Source: Zoogloeaceae bacterium
GTDB lineage: Bacteria; Pseudomonadota; Gammaproteobacteria; Burkholderiales; Rhodocyclaceae
Direction: 5' to 3'
DNA length: 64,000 bases
NCBI GenBank assembly: GCA_031277315.1
Contig: JAITMP010000030.1
Location: 124,001-188,000 of the forward strand
Translations under genes and position numbers: made by a program
In this document: in pieces, positions 37,781-47,219 of the stretch
Layout: each line of letters starts with the position of its first letter
How positions within the stretch are numbered: position 1 is the stretch's first letter
The notes under the pieces: model-generated
What the model was told of the DNA's origin: nothing
The model's input: only the letters and a program-made list of their open reading frames with translations
Database searches by the model: none

Positions 37781-39055
37781 TTACAGCAGCGCGTCGGCCC
37801 AGACGTTTTTCGCCCAAGCCATTGCGTACTTCGCTTCCTGCTCGTTGGCGGCGGAGGAAAGACCGCCGGAGCCGGGCACGACCTTGAAGGTTTTTTCCTT
37901 CGCGTCGTAGGTGTGCACCGAGGCGACGTGGACCGTGCTGTTGCTGGAGACGAAGCTGTAGCAGGTGTTGGCGATCACCATCGGGTCGGGCGCTTCCTGA
38001 CCGCTCATGAGGGCGACGATGGCGCCGGCCGCGAGCTTCGCGTGCTGGGTGGTCATCTGGCCGGATTTCGGCATCGCCGGGGCCGACAGGGTGGCGTCGC
38101 CGAGCACGTGGATGTTTTTCTGCGCGATTGATTCCATCGTGCGCCAGTCGACTTCGCACCAACGGTTGTTGGCGGTGACGAGGCCGGCGGCGCGGGCGAT
38201 ATTGCCGGCACCGTGTCCCGGCACGATGTTGAGCACGTTGGCCTTGACGGCATCGGAGAACTCGAACTTCACCGTCATGGCGTTGGCATCGAGCGCGCTG
38301 ATGGCATGGTTCGGGCGGTATTCGAGGATGCCGCTGTAGAGGTCTTTCCATGCCTTCATGAAAAGGCCCTTCTTCGATTGCACGTCCTCGTTGGCGTCGA
38401 GGATCAGCACTTTCGACTTCGGCTTCTTGGCCTTGAAGTAGGCGGCGACCATCGAGGCGCGCTCGTAAGGTCCGGGCGGGCAGCGGTAGGGCGATTTCGG
38501 CACGCAGAGCGCGTAGACGCCGCCGTCCGGCATGTCTTCCAGTTGCTTGCGCAGGGCCACGGTTTGCGGGCCGGCCTTCCAAGCGTGCAGGATTTTGCTG
38601 TCGGCGAGCGCCGGCGTCAGGCCGGGCACGGTTTCCCACATGAAGTCGATGCCGGGCGAGACGATCAGGCGGTCATAGCTCAGGCTGCCGTTCTTTGCCA
38701 GCGTGACGGTGCGCTTGACCGGGTCGACGGCCACGGCTGTGTCCTGAATGACGGTGACGCCGTGCTTGCGCAGGCCGTCGTAGCCGGTGGTGATGTCGGC
38801 CATCGTCTTGTCGCCGGAGAGCACCAGGTTCGAGACGGGGCAGGAAACGAAAGCCGGGTTGGGTTCGACCAGCGTGACGTTGATGCCGCCATTCGACCAC
38901 ATGCGGATGTACTTGGCGGCGGTGCCGCCGCCGAAGCCGCCGCCGATCACGACGACGTGGCCGGAGCCTTGACCGCCGCCGGCGCAGCCGTGGAGCATGC
39001 CGAAAGCGGCGGCTGCGCCCGTGGCCTTGATGAAATCGCGTCTGTTCAGTGTCAT
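37781..39055 (-). CDS. fccB: Flavocytochrome c sulfide dehydrogenase, flavoprotein subunit
   Basis: A 424-aa periplasmic flavoprotein that oxidises sulfide and passes electrons to the heme subunit FccA. It has a twin-arginine signal (NRRDFIKATGAAAAFG), the FAD-binding VVVIGGGFGGGTAAKYI, Cys72 in FVSCPVSN (where FAD is covalently bound in family members), and redox Cys such as Cys192 in YRCPPGPYER and the Cys of NRWCEVDW. LHGC after the signal could also act as a lipobox. It is co-transcribed with fccA upstream. Confidence 0.93.
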   Translation of the reverse strand: MTLNRRDFIKATGAAAAFGMLHGCAGGGQGSGHVVVIGGGFGGGTAAKYIRMWSNGGINVTLVEPNPAFVSCPVSNLVLSGDKTMADITTGYDGLRKHGVTVIQDTAVAVDPVKRTVTLAKNGSLSYDRLIVSPGIDFMWETVPGLTPALADSKILHAWKAGPQTVALRKQLEDMPDGGVYALCVPKSPYRCPPGPYERASMVAAYFKAKKPKSKVLILDANEDVQSKKGLFMKAWKDLYSGILEYRPNHAISALDANAMTVKFEFSDAVKANVLNIVPGHGAGNIARAAGLVTANNRWCEVDWRTMESIAQKNIHVLGDATLSAPAMPKSGQMTTQHAKLAAGAIVALMSGQEAPDPMVIANTCYSFVSSNSTVHVASVHTYDAKEKTFKVVPGSGGLSSAANEQEAKYAMAWAKNVWADALL

Positions 39056-39068
39056 GTTGTCTCTCCCT

Positions 39069-39365
39069 TTATTTCTGCGCCGCGTAGTAGTTGGCGATCA
39101 TCTCGACCTGCTGGTCGGTGTAGCCTTTGGCGAGTTGATGCATCAGCGTCGCCGGCTTGGCGTCGGTGCGGAAATCCTTCATTTTCCGGATCATCTCGTC
39201 TTTCGGCATGCCGGCGAGCGGGTCCATGCCGCCGACGCTGTGGCCGTTGGTGCCGTGGCAACTGGCGCAGGCCGAGGCCATGTTGCGGTTCAGAACGTCG
39301 TCCGCCAACGCTGTGGCGGCGAAGCCCAGCAGCGAAGCGGCGAGCGCGAGCTTGCGATATTTCAT
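39069..39365 (-). CDS. fccA: Flavocytochrome c sulfide dehydrogenase, cytochrome subunit
   Basis: A 98-aa monoheme cytochrome with a signal peptide (cleaved near ALA-DD, residue 21). The single heme site is Cys33-x2-Cys36-His37 (CASCH), with Met in DPLAGMPKDEM likely as the distal ligand. It is 13 bp upstream of fccB in one operon. Some FccA proteins have two hemes; this is the short one-heme form. The start at 39365 fits the signal peptide. Confidence 0.9.
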   Translation of the reverse strand: MKYRKLALAASLLGFAATALADDVLNRNMASACASCHGTNGHSVGGMDPLAGMPKDEMIRKMKDFRTDAKPATLMHQLAKGYTDQQVEMIANYYAAQK

Positions 39366-39491
39366 TGCTTTTCTCCTTTGAGTGAAGAGTTTTCCGAGTA
39401 TTTTTTGTTGATGCTGTTCCCGCGCCAATCTATAAGATATTTTCCAAGGCAGCAATCAAATTTTGTTATTTACTCATGACTTCGAACGATA
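39366..39491. promoter_or_regulatory. Divergent control region of fccAB and the lipoyl-domain gene
   Basis: A 126-bp AT-rich stretch that contrasts with the GC-rich surroundings. Read toward fccA it holds TTGATT then TTATAG 18 bp on, a weak promoter candidate. No operator is obvious. Confidence 0.35.
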
Positions 39492-39821
39492 ATGGCGACT
39501 GATGTTGTTGGCGATTCTCAAATTCGCAAAATAAATATGACTGGCCCGATTGAAGTGCGCATGCCGAAATATCCCGACTGCTGGGAGACGTGCGGCTCCT
39601 GCGCCAGCGGCGAAGTGGTGGCGCTGGACGTGCTGGTCAAGCCCGGCGATCTCGTTGATTACGACCAGCCCGTTCTGACGCTGGAAACCGGCAAGACCAC
39701 GCTGGATATTCCCAGTCCCCGCGCCGGCCGCGTCGCTGGCGTGTTCGTCGCCGCCGGCGACGCCATTGCGGAAGGGCAGTTGCTCATCACCTTGCTGCCT
39801 GCCGCCTCGCTGCCCGCTTGA
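39492..39821 (+). CDS. Free-standing lipoyl/biotinyl-domain protein with Cys insert
   Basis: A 109-aa protein made of one lipoyl/biotinyl domain of the E2 type. The attachment Lys68 is in LETGKTTLDIPSPRAGRV. Between the first strands it has an unusual segment with three Cys (30, 34, 37) in YPDCWETCGSCASG. No dehydrogenase or carboxylase partner is nearby; it is divergent from fccAB. A role as a sulfur or acyl carrier is possible. An alternative start at Met16 (39537) exists. Neither start has a clear ribosome binding site. Confidence 0.8.
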   Translation: MATDVVGDSQIRKINMTGPIEVRMPKYPDCWETCGSCASGEVVALDVLVKPGDLVDYDQPVLTLETGKTTLDIPSPRAGRVAGVFVAAGDAIAEGQLLITLLPAASLPA

Positions 39822-39868
39822 GCGGGCTGCTCCGTTAGAATTACGTTTTTTCTCTCAGGCGGCACAGC

Positions 39869-41536
39869 ATGGCTCAATACGTTTTCACGATGAACCGCGT
39901 CGGCAAGATCGTTCCGCCCAAACGCGCCATTCTCAAGGACATCTCGCTCTCTTTCTTTCCCGGCGCCAAGATCGGCGTGCTCGGGCTGAACGGCTCCGGC
40001 AAGTCGACGCTGCTGCGCATCATGGCCGGCGTGGACAAGGACATCGAGGGCGAAGCGACGCCGATGCCGGGGCTTTCCATCGGCTATCTGCCGCAGGAAC
40101 CGCAACTCGATCCGGACAAGACCGTGCGTCAGGCGGTGGAGGAGGGCCTCGGCGAAGTGTTCGCCGCGCAGCAAAAGCTCGACGCCGTGTATGCCGCCTA
40201 CGCCGAGCCGGATGCCGATTTCGACGCGCTCGCCGCCGAACAGGCGCGGCTGGAAGCCGTTATCGCCGCCGCCGACGGCCACACCGCCGAACAGCAGCTT
40301 GAAGTCGCCGCCGACGCGCTGCGCCTGCCGCCGTGGGACGCCGCGATCGGCAATCTCTCCGGCGGCGAGAAGCGCCGCGTCGCCCTCTGCCGCCTGCTGC
40401 TGTCGAAGCCGGACATGCTGCTGCTCGATGAGCCGACCCATCACCTCGACGCCGAATCGGTGGATTGGCTGGAGCAATTTCTCACCCGCTTCCCCGGCAC
40501 CGTGGTGGCGGTGACGCACGACCGTTATTTTCTCGACAACGCCGCCGAGTGGATTCTCGAACTCGACCGCGGTCAGGGCATCCCGTGGAAGGGCAATTAC
40601 AGTTCATGGCTGGAGCAGAAGGAAACGCGGCTGAAGCAGGAAGAAGCCGCCGAATCCGCGCGCCAGAAAGCCATCGGCAAAGAACTCGAATGGGTGCGGC
40701 AGAATCCGAAAGGCCGTCAGGCGAAGAGCAAGGCGCGGCTGGCACGCTTCGATGAATTGTCGAGTCAGGAATACCAGAAGCGCAACGAAACGCAGGAAAT
40801 TTTCATCCCGGTGGCCGAGCGTCTCGGCGACAAGGTGATCGAATTCAAGGGCGTCTCCAAAGGCTACGGCGAGCGTTTGCTGATCGACGATCTGAGCTTC
40901 ACCGTGCCGCCCGGCGCCATCGTCGGCATCATCGGGCCGAACGGCGCCGGCAAGTCGACCCTGTTCCGCATGTTGACCGGCAAGGAGCAGCCCGACGCCG
41001 GCGAGATCGCCCTCGGCCCCACCGTCAAGCTGGTTTCCGTCGAGCAGACGCGCGAAGGGCTGCCCGACAACAAAACCGTCTGGGAAGCCGTCTCCGGCGG
41101 CGCCGACATGCTCACCGTCGGCAAATACGAAACGCCCTCCCGCGCTTACCTTGGCCGCTTCAACTTCAAGGGCGCCGATCAGCAGAAAATCGTCGGCAGC
41201 CTCTCCGGCGGCGAGCGCGGACGGCTGCATCTGGCCAAGACGCTGATCGCCGGCGGCAACGTACTGCTGCTCGACGAGCCGTCGAACGATCTCGATGTCG
41301 AAACCCTGCGCGCGCTCGAAGACGCCCTGCTCGAATTCGCCGGCTGCGTGCTGGTGATCTCGCACGACCGCTGGTTTCTCGACCGCATCGCCACCCACAT
41401 CCTCGCCTGCGAAGGCGAATCGCAATGGACGTTCTTCAACGGCAACTACCACGAATACGAGGCCGACAAGATCAAGCGCCTCGGCGAAGAAGGCGCCAAG
41501 CCGAAGCGCCTGCGCTACAAACCGCTGAAAGGCTGA
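39869..41536 (+). CDS. ettA: Energy-dependent translational throttle protein EttA (ABC-F)
   Basis: A 555-aa cytosolic protein with two ABC domains in tandem and no membrane part. Walker A motifs: GLNGSGKST and GPNGAGKST. Signatures: LSGGEKRRVALCRLL and LSGGERGRLHLAKTL. It binds the ribosomal E site and gates the first peptide bond by ADP/ATP ratio. Length and the PtIM linker (RQNPKGRQAKSKARL) fit EttA. Confidence 0.95.
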   Translation: MAQYVFTMNRVGKIVPPKRAILKDISLSFFPGAKIGVLGLNGSGKSTLLRIMAGVDKDIEGEATPMPGLSIGYLPQEPQLDPDKTVRQAVEEGLGEVFAAQQKLDAVYAAYAEPDADFDALAAEQARLEAVIAAADGHTAEQQLEVAADALRLPPWDAAIGNLSGGEKRRVALCRLLLSKPDMLLLDEPTHHLDAESVDWLEQFLTRFPGTVVAVTHDRYFLDNAAEWILELDRGQGIPWKGNYSSWLEQKETRLKQEEAAESARQKAIGKELEWVRQNPKGRQAKSKARLARFDELSSQEYQKRNETQEIFIPVAERLGDKVIEFKGVSKGYGERLLIDDLSFTVPPGAIVGIIGPNGAGKSTLFRMLTGKEQPDAGEIALGPTVKLVSVEQTREGLPDNKTVWEAVSGGADMLTVGKYETPSRAYLGRFNFKGADQQKIVGSLSGGERGRLHLAKTLIAGGNVLLLDEPSNDLDVETLRALEDALLEFAGCVLVISHDRWFLDRIATHILACEGESQWTFFNGNYHEYEADKIKRLGEEGAKPKRLRYKPLKG

Positions 41537-41540
41537 TGTC

Positions 41541-42440
41541 ATGCGCATGATTTTTGCATTGCTCGCCGCGCTGGGTTTGAGTGTTGGATCGGCCGCTGCC
41601 GCCGAAGAAGACCCCGGCCTTACCGCCGTGCGCGAACTGGGCCGGGTCAACGGCCAGGCGCTGGCCTGCGGCGAAAAAGACATGGCCGCCTGGGCGCGGC
41701 TGCTCATGCTCCGCCACGCGCCCAAAACGCGGGAATACGGCGAGCGTTACGAAGAAGCCACGCAGGAAGCATTCATCGCGCATGGCCGCGGCCAACCCTG
41801 TCCGGCGACGGCGCAACTCGCGGCCCGGCTCGACGCCGCCGCGCAAGGACTGCAAGCCGCGCTGCCCGCAGCCGATCAAGCTGCAGCCGATCAAACCCCG
41901 CCCGGCCACAACGCCGGCGCGCCGCCGCCGAACGGCATCGTGCCGCGCTACCTGCTGCAAGACCCGAACGGGCGCGCCGTCACCAACGAAGACTTCGCCG
42001 GGCGCTTCCAGTTGATCGCCTTCGGCTACGTCTCCTGCCCGGATGTCTGCCCAACCACGCTGCTGGAAATGAAAGAAGTGCTCCAGCGTCTCGGCGCCGC
42101 CGCCGCCCGGCTGCAACCGGTTTTCATCACCGTCGACCCCGAGCGCGACAGCGCACAGATTCTGCGCGAATACACCGCCGCCTTCGATCCGCGCATTCTC
42201 GGCCTGCGCGGCAACGAAGCGCTCACCCGCCGCGCCGCCGCCGAATTCGGCGTCCGCTACGAAAAAGCGCGCGACCCGTCGACGCCGGACAGCTACACCG
42301 TCGACCATTCCACCGGCATGACCCTGCTCGGCCCCGACGGCCGCGCCCTCACCCGCTTCCCCTACGCCATGCCCTCCGCCCAAATCGCCGAACGAATCCA
42401 GACCCTGATGCAAGAAAACACCCCCCGCCCGCCGCAATAG
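41541..42440 (+). CDS. SCO1/SenC-family protein with an extra N-terminal domain
   Basis: A 299-aa exported protein. After a signal peptide (about 20 residues) there is an extra domain (25-90) with Cys43 and Cys87 (GRVNGQALACGEKD, HGRGQPCP). Then a linker and a thioredoxin-fold SCO domain (about 132-290) with the copper motif Cys166-x3-Cys170 (YVSCPDVCPT) and His256 (VDHSTG). SCO proteins load CuA of cytochrome oxidase, whose CuA subunit is at the start of this window. The N-terminal domain is not part of typical SCO proteins. Confidence 0.88.
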   Translation: MRMIFALLAALGLSVGSAAAAEEDPGLTAVRELGRVNGQALACGEKDMAAWARLLMLRHAPKTREYGERYEEATQEAFIAHGRGQPCPATAQLAARLDAAAQGLQAALPAADQAAADQTPPGHNAGAPPPNGIVPRYLLQDPNGRAVTNEDFAGRFQLIAFGYVSCPDVCPTTLLEMKEVLQRLGAAAARLQPVFITVDPERDSAQILREYTAAFDPRILGLRGNEALTRRAAAEFGVRYEKARDPSTPDSYTVDHSTGMTLLGPDGRALTRFPYAMPSAQIAERIQTLMQENTPRPPQ

Positions 42441-42581
42441 CGAAGCGGAGCGCCGCGCCGCCCTGCGTCGCCCCGTGTCGTCGCCGCGCTTCACGCGCCT
42501 TTCCCCGCTGGCGGAGCGCAGCGCATAAACATGCGCGGTGGTCTGCGCTAAAATCGGCTTTTCCCTGACTGAAAGTCCGCC

Positions 42582-43226
42582 GTGACCGGGATTACCCTTG
42601 CCCTTTCGAAGGGCCGCATTTTCGAGGAAACCTTGCCTTTGCTGGCGGCGGCGGGGATTGTGCCGTCGGACGATCCCGAGACGTCGCGCAAGCTGATTCT
42701 TGGCACCAGCCGCGCCGACGTGCGCTTGATTATCGTGCGTGCTTCGGATACGCCGACTTATGTGCAGTACGGCGCCGCCGATCTCGGCATTGCCGGCAAG
42801 GATGTGCTGCTGGAACACGGCGGCGCCGGTCTTTACCAGCCGCTGGATCTGAAAATCGCCCGTTGCCGCATGGCGGTGGCGGTGCCGGCGGGTTTTGATT
42901 ATGCCGCCGCCGTGCGGCCCGGCGCGCGGCTGCGCGTGGCGACGAAATACATTCAGACGGCGCGCGAGCACTTCGCCGGCAAGGGCGTGCATGTCGATCT
43001 CATCAAGCTCTACGGTTCGATGGAACTGGCGCCGCTGGTCGGTCTGGCCGATGCCATTGTCGATCTGGTTTCCAGCGGCGGCACCCTGAAGGCGAACAAT
43101 CTGGTGGCGGTGGAGGAAATCATGCCGATATCATCACGTCTGATCGTGAATCAGGCGGCGCTGAAGATGAAGCGGGCGCTGCTGCAACCTGTCATTGATG
43201 CGTTTGCCGGAGCCGTCCGTGATTAA
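42582..43226 (+). CDS. hisG: ATP phosphoribosyltransferase, short form
   Basis: A 214-aa enzyme for the first step of histidine synthesis. The start is GTG, giving [20 protein letters not shown]. It has [28 protein letters not shown] and [16 protein letters not shown]. It lacks the C-terminal regulatory domain, so it is the HisGS type that needs HisZ, which is not in the window. It overlaps hisD. Confidence 0.95.
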   Translation: MTGITLALSKGRIFEETLPLLAAAGIVPSDDPETSRKLILGTSRADVRLIIVRASDTPTYVQYGAADLGIAGKDVLLEHGGAGLYQPLDLKIARCRMAVAVPAGFDYAAAVRPGARLRVATKYIQTAREHFAGKGVHVDLIKLYGSMELAPLVGLADAIVDLVSSGGTLKANNLVAVEEIMPISSRLIVNQAALKMKRALLQPVIDAFAGAVRD

Positions 43227-44523
43227 GCGGCTGACGACCCGCGACGCCGATTTTTCGCGGCAGCTTGACGCGCTGCTGGCGTTCGAGAACGCCCAGGACG
43301 ACAGCATCGAGCGGACGGTGGCGGAAATTCTGGCGGCGGTGCGCGCGCGGGGCGACGCGGCGGTGCTGGACTACACGCGCCGCTTCGACCAGTTGCAGGC
43401 GCAGAGCGTGGCCGAATTGATGCTGCCGCGGCAGGAACTGGAAGCGGCGCTGCGCGATCTGCCACCGGCGCAGCGGACGGCGCTCGAACAGGCGGCGGAC
43501 CGCATCGCGCTGTATCACCGGAAACAGCTTGCCGCCTCCTGGGAATACACGGAAGCCGACGGCACGCGCCTCGGCCAGAAAGTGACGCCGCTTGATCGCG
43601 TCGGCCTCTACGTGCCGGGCGGCAAGGCGGCGTATCCGAGTTCCGTGCTGATGAACGCGATTCCGGCCAAGGTGGCCGGCGTCAGCGAACTCATCATGGT
43701 GGTGCCGACGCCGCGCGGCGAGAAAAACGCGCTGGTGCTGGCAGCGGCGGCGCTGGCTGGCGTCGACCGCGTGTTCACCCTCGGCGGCGCGCAGGCGGTG
43801 GGCGCGCTGGCGTATGGCACGCAGACTGTTCCGCAGGTGGACAAAATCGTCGGCCCCGGCAACGCCTATGTTGCCGCCGCCAAACGGCGGGTGTTTGGCG
43901 TGGTCGGCATCGACATGGTGGCCGGTCCCTCCGAAGTGCTGGTGATCGCCGACGGCTCGACTGAGCCGGACTGGGTGGCGATGGATCTGTTCGCCCAGGC
44001 CGAGCACGATGAACTGGCGCAATCAATTCTGCTCTGCCCCGATCCGCGTTTCATCGACGCGGTGGCTGGCAGCATCGCCCGCCTGCTGCCGCACATGCCG
44101 CGCAAGGAAGTCATCGCCGCCTCGCTCTCCGGGCGCGGGGCGCTGATCGAAGTGCGCGATCTCGACGAAGCTTGCGCCATCGCCAACCGCATCGCGCCGG
44201 AACATCTGGAACTTTCATTCGCCGACGCGAACGAAGCGAACGCGCTGGCCGGCGGGATTCGCCATGCCGGCGCCATTTTCATTGGCCGTTTCACCTCGGA
44301 ATCGCTCGGCGACTATTGCGCCGGCCCCAACCACGTGCTGCCGACTTCGCGCAGTGCGCGCTTCTCCTCGCCGCTCGGCGTGTATGACTTTCAGAAGCGC
44401 ACGTCGATCATCGAAGTGTCGGCGGACGGCGCCGATCGGCTTGGCCGCATCGCCGCTACCCTCGCTCACGGCGAAGGCTTGCAAGCCCACGCGCGGGCGG
44501 CGGAATTGCGGCTGAAGAAATAA
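43219..44523 (+). CDS. hisD: Histidinol dehydrogenase
   Basis: A 434-aa enzyme for the last two steps of histidine synthesis. The GTG at 43219 has GGAG 6 bp upstream and gives the usual family length; an ATG at 43198 is an alternative. Blocks: [41 protein letters not shown] (zinc His) and [14 protein letters not shown]. It overlaps hisG by 8 bp. Confidence 0.95.
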   Translation: MIKRLTTRDADFSRQLDALLAFENAQDDSIERTVAEILAAVRARGDAAVLDYTRRFDQLQAQSVAELMLPRQELEAALRDLPPAQRTALEQAADRIALYHRKQLAASWEYTEADGTRLGQKVTPLDRVGLYVPGGKAAYPSSVLMNAIPAKVAGVSELIMVVPTPRGEKNALVLAAAALAGVDRVFTLGGAQAVGALAYGTQTVPQVDKIVGPGNAYVAAAKRRVFGVVGIDMVAGPSEVLVIADGSTEPDWVAMDLFAQAEHDELAQSILLCPDPRFIDAVAGSIARLLPHMPRKEVIAASLSGRGALIEVRDLDEACAIANRIAPEHLELSFADANEANALAGGIRHAGAIFIGRFTSESLGDYCAGPNHVLPTSRSARFSSPLGVYDFQKRTSIIEVSADGADRLGRIAATLAHGEGLQAHARAAELRLKK

Positions 44524-44559
44524 TCAGCGCGCGGGTTTGGGCGGGTAGTTTGAAAGCCG

Positions 44560-44680
44560 TTTCGTGCGCGAGACGTTTGCTGCTGGGCTTCGCTACGCTC
44601 AGTCCAACCTGTCTTGCTGCCATATGGATTCCGCGACCTGGCGCGGAATGACCTCACGCCGTCGGGCGCTCGAGGACTGA
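44560..44680. repeat. REP-like intergenic element between hisD and the inverted hisC
   Basis: The segment contains GGGCTTCGCTACGCTCAGTC, a motif seen in widespread intergenic repeats of Proteobacteria, and a hairpin ATTCCGCG (44628-44635) / CGCGGAAT (44642-44649) with a 6-base loop. It lies between convergent ends of hisD and hisC. Confidence 0.5.
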
Positions 44681-44695
44681 AAAAGTCAGCAGCAT

Positions 44696-45763
44696 TTAAC
44701 CCAGAATTTCGCGCAGGGCGTCGGTGAGCGTCAGGCATTGCGCGTCGGTGCCGACGGTGATGCGCAGGAATTGCTCGATGCGCGGCTGGCGGAAGTGGCG
44801 GACGACGATGCCGCGTCCGCGCAGGGCGGCGGCCAGTTCGCCGGCGTCGCGTTGCCGGTGGCGGGCGAAGAGGAAGTTGGCGGCGGAGGGCAGCACGTCG
44901 AAATCGAGTTTGGCGAGTTCTTTCGCCAGCGTCTCGCGGCTGCGCATGACGGCTTGCCGCGTGCGCTCGAAATGCGCCTTGTCCGCCATTGCCGCGACGG
45001 CGCCGGCGATGGCGAGGCGGTCGAGGGGATAGGAGTTGAAGCTGTTTTTGACCCGCTCCAGCGCCTCGATGAGATCGGCGTGGCCGATGGCGAAACCGAC
45101 GCGCAGCCCGGCCAGCGCGCGCGATTTGGAGAGCGTTTGCACCACCAGCAGATTGGGGTGGCGGGCGATGAGGGGCAGCACCGTTTCAGCGCCGAAGTCG
45201 ACATAGGCTTCGTCCACGACCACGGCTGAATCCGGGTTCGCGGTCAGAATTTGCTCGATGGCCGCCGTTGTCAGGGCGCGGCCAGTGGGCGCGTTCGGAT
45301 TCGGGAAGATGATGCCGCCGTTTTGCCGCGCGTAATCCTGCGGGTGAATCTCGAAGGCGTCCGTCAGTGGCACGGTTTCGAAATGGATGCCGTAGAGTCC
45401 GCAATACACCGGGTAGAAACTGTAGGTGATGTCGGGAAACAGCACCGGGCGCGGGTGCTTGAGCAGGGCGAGAAAGACGTGCGCCAGCACTTCGTCCGAG
45501 CCGTTGCCGACGAAAACCTGCTTTGGCGTGACGCCGAAATGGGCGAAGTGGGCGGCGAGCGCCGTCTTGAGCCGGTCGGCGTTCGGATCGGGATAGAGGC
45601 GCAGGGTGTCGCCGGTTTCGGCGCGCAGGGCGGCGAGCACTTTCGGCGAGGGGCCGTAGGGATTTTCGTTGGTGTTGAGCTTGACCAGATTCGGCAGCTT
45701 CGGCTGCTCGCCCGGCACGTAGGGGGTCAGGCCGTGCACGACGGCGCTCCAGTAACGGCTCAT
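44696..45763 (-). CDS. hisC: Histidinol-phosphate aminotransferase, inverted within the his cluster
   Basis: A 355-aa PLP enzyme. Blocks: [54 protein letters not shown] and the PLP Lys in [15 protein letters not shown]. It stands exactly between hisD and hisB, where hisC normally lies in this group, but is on the minus strand. The start [12 protein letters not shown] at 45763 is chosen; an upstream extension to 45943 would be coded by the tandem repeat region. Confidence 0.94.
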   Translation of the reverse strand: MSRYWSAVVHGLTPYVPGEQPKLPNLVKLNTNENPYGPSPKVLAALRAETGDTLRLYPDPNADRLKTALAAHFAHFGVTPKQVFVGNGSDEVLAHVFLALLKHPRPVLFPDITYSFYPVYCGLYGIHFETVPLTDAFEIHPQDYARQNGGIIFPNPNAPTGRALTTAAIEQILTANPDSAVVVDEAYVDFGAETVLPLIARHPNLLVVQTLSKSRALAGLRVGFAIGHADLIEALERVKNSFNSYPLDRLAIAGAVAAMADKAHFERTRQAVMRSRETLAKELAKLDFDVLPSAANFLFARHRQRDAGELAAALRGRGIVVRHFRQPRIEQFLRITVGTDAQCLTLTDALREILG

Positions 45764-45785
45764 GTCGGATAGGAACGGGAGAAGT

Positions 45786-45845
45786 GGAATGCCAAGGAGA
45801 ATACCAAGGGGGATGCCAGAGGGAATGTCAGGGCGAATAGCCAAT
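45786..45845. repeat. 12-bp tandem repeat in the hisC-hisB divergent region
   Basis: Four to five units of GGAATGCCAAGG type with drift. It occupies half of the 124-bp region from which hisC and hisB diverge, and one unit supplies the candidate -35 of hisB. Confidence 0.75.
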
Positions 45846-45853
45846 GTTATCAT
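45825..45853 (+). promoter_or_regulatory. Candidate hisB promoter
   Basis: ATGTCA (45825-45830), a 17-bp spacer, then TATCAT (45848-45853), 34 bp before the hisB ATG. With hisC inverted, hisBHAFIE need either read-through or a promoter here. Confidence 0.4.
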
Positions 45854-45887
45854 GCGGTTTCGAGTCACTTGAGGTTCTTGATACGCC

Positions 45888-46487
45888 ATGACGACCGCCA
45901 CGCGACAAGCTGAAATTTCGCGCAAGACGCTGGAGACGGACATTGCCGTCCGCCTCGATCTGGACGGCAGCGGCCGCTCGACGCTGGCCAGCGGCGTGCC
46001 TTTTCTCGATCACATGCTCGATCAGGTGGCGCGCCACGGCATGCTCGACCTCGCGGTGTCCGCCAAGGGCGATTTGCATATCGACGCCCACCACACCGTC
46101 GAGGACATCGGCATTGCCATCGGCCAGGCGCTGGCGCAGGCCGTCGGCGACAAGAAAGGCATCCGCCGCTACGGCCATGCCTATGTGCCGCTCGACGAGG
46201 CGCTGTCGCGCGTGGTGGTGGATTTCTCGGGCCGTCCGGGGCTGAGCTTCAACGTCGATTTCAAGCGGGCGCTGATCGGCGCTTTCGACGCCGATCTGAC
46301 GCAGGAATTTTTTCAGGGGCTGGTGAATCACGCCCGCATCACGCTGCACATCGACAATCTGCGCGGGAGCAACGCCCACCACCAGTGCGAGACGGTGTTC
46401 AAGGCCTTTGGCCGCGCATTGCGCATGGCGGCAGAGCTTGATTCACGCGCCGTCGGCGACGTGCCCTCCACGAAAGGGGCGCTCTAG
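45888..46487 (+). CDS. hisB: Imidazoleglycerol-phosphate dehydratase
   Basis: A 199-aa single-function enzyme, without the phosphatase domain of enterobacterial HisB. Metal-binding blocks: [45 protein letters not shown] and [14 protein letters not shown]. It begins the second his transcription unit and is divergent from hisC. Confidence 0.97.
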   Translation: MTTATRQAEISRKTLETDIAVRLDLDGSGRSTLASGVPFLDHMLDQVARHGMLDLAVSAKGDLHIDAHHTVEDIGIAIGQALAQAVGDKKGIRRYGHAYVPLDEALSRVVVDFSGRPGLSFNVDFKRALIGAFDADLTQEFFQGLVNHARITLHIDNLRGSNAHHQCETVFKAFGRALRMAAELDSRAVGDVPSTKGAL

Positions 46488-46523
46488 CCCTTTCTTTCCG
46501 CCGTCTTGCAGCGGCTGATTTTG

Positions 46524-47159
46524 ATGAACACCGTCGCAATCGTTGATTACGGCATGGGCAATCTGCGCTCGGCCGCCAAAGCCATCGAGCATGTCGCGCC
46601 GCAAGCGCGTGTGCGGGTCACGTCCGACCCGGCGGCGCTGGCCGCGGCGGATCGCGTTGTGGTGCCCGGTCAGGGCGCCATGCCCGACTGCATGCGCGAA
46701 CTGGACGCGCGCGGCTTGCGTGGGGCGGTGATGCGGGCGGCGCGGGAAAAGCCCTTTCTCGGCATCTGCATCGGCTTGCAGATGCTGTTCGAGGCCAGCG
46801 AGGAGGGCGGCGTGGCGGGTCTGGGCCTGCTGCCGGGGCGTGTGCGGCGCTTTCCCGCCGGGCTGAGCGCCCCCGGCGGCGGCCGGCTGAAAGTGCCGCA
46901 CATGGGCTGGAACGAAGTCCGGCGCGCCGGGCCACATCCGCTCTGGACGGGCATTGCCGAGGCCACGCGCTTCTATTTTGTGCACAGCTACTACGCCGAG
47001 GCGGGGGCGCCGGGGCTGGTTGCCGCCGTCAGCGAGCACGGTTTCCCCTTTACCTGCGCGGTGGCGAAGGATAATATTTTCGCCGTGCAGTTCCACCCGG
47101 AAAAAAGCGCCGACGCCGGTTTGGCTTTACTGGGCAATTTTATGCGCTGGAATCCTTGA
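46524..47159 (+). CDS. hisH: Imidazole glycerol phosphate synthase, glutaminase subunit
   Basis: A 211-aa glutamine amidotransferase that feeds ammonia to HisF. Catalytic triad: Cys in FLGICIGLQMLF, and His and Glu in VQFHPEKS. The start MNTVAIVDYGMGNLRSA is at 46524. Confidence 0.96.
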   Translation: MNTVAIVDYGMGNLRSAAKAIEHVAPQARVRVTSDPAALAAADRVVVPGQGAMPDCMRELDARGLRGAVMRAAREKPFLGICIGLQMLFEASEEGGVAGLGLLPGRVRRFPAGLSAPGGGRLKVPHMGWNEVRRAGPHPLWTGIAEATRFYFVHSYYAEAGAPGLVAAVSEHGFPFTCAVAKDNIFAVQFHPEKSADAGLALLGNFMRWNP

Positions 47160-47219
47160 CGGACTGCCGACGAGCGAAATGATTTTTTTCAATCACGTTC
47201 ATTTTCCGCGCTGACTCCC

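Noticed and set aside
45764-45943. N-terminal extension of HisC by 60 residues
   Set aside because: The extension is coded by the tandem repeat and promoter region and is not part of the family. The ATG at 45763 gives the normal length.
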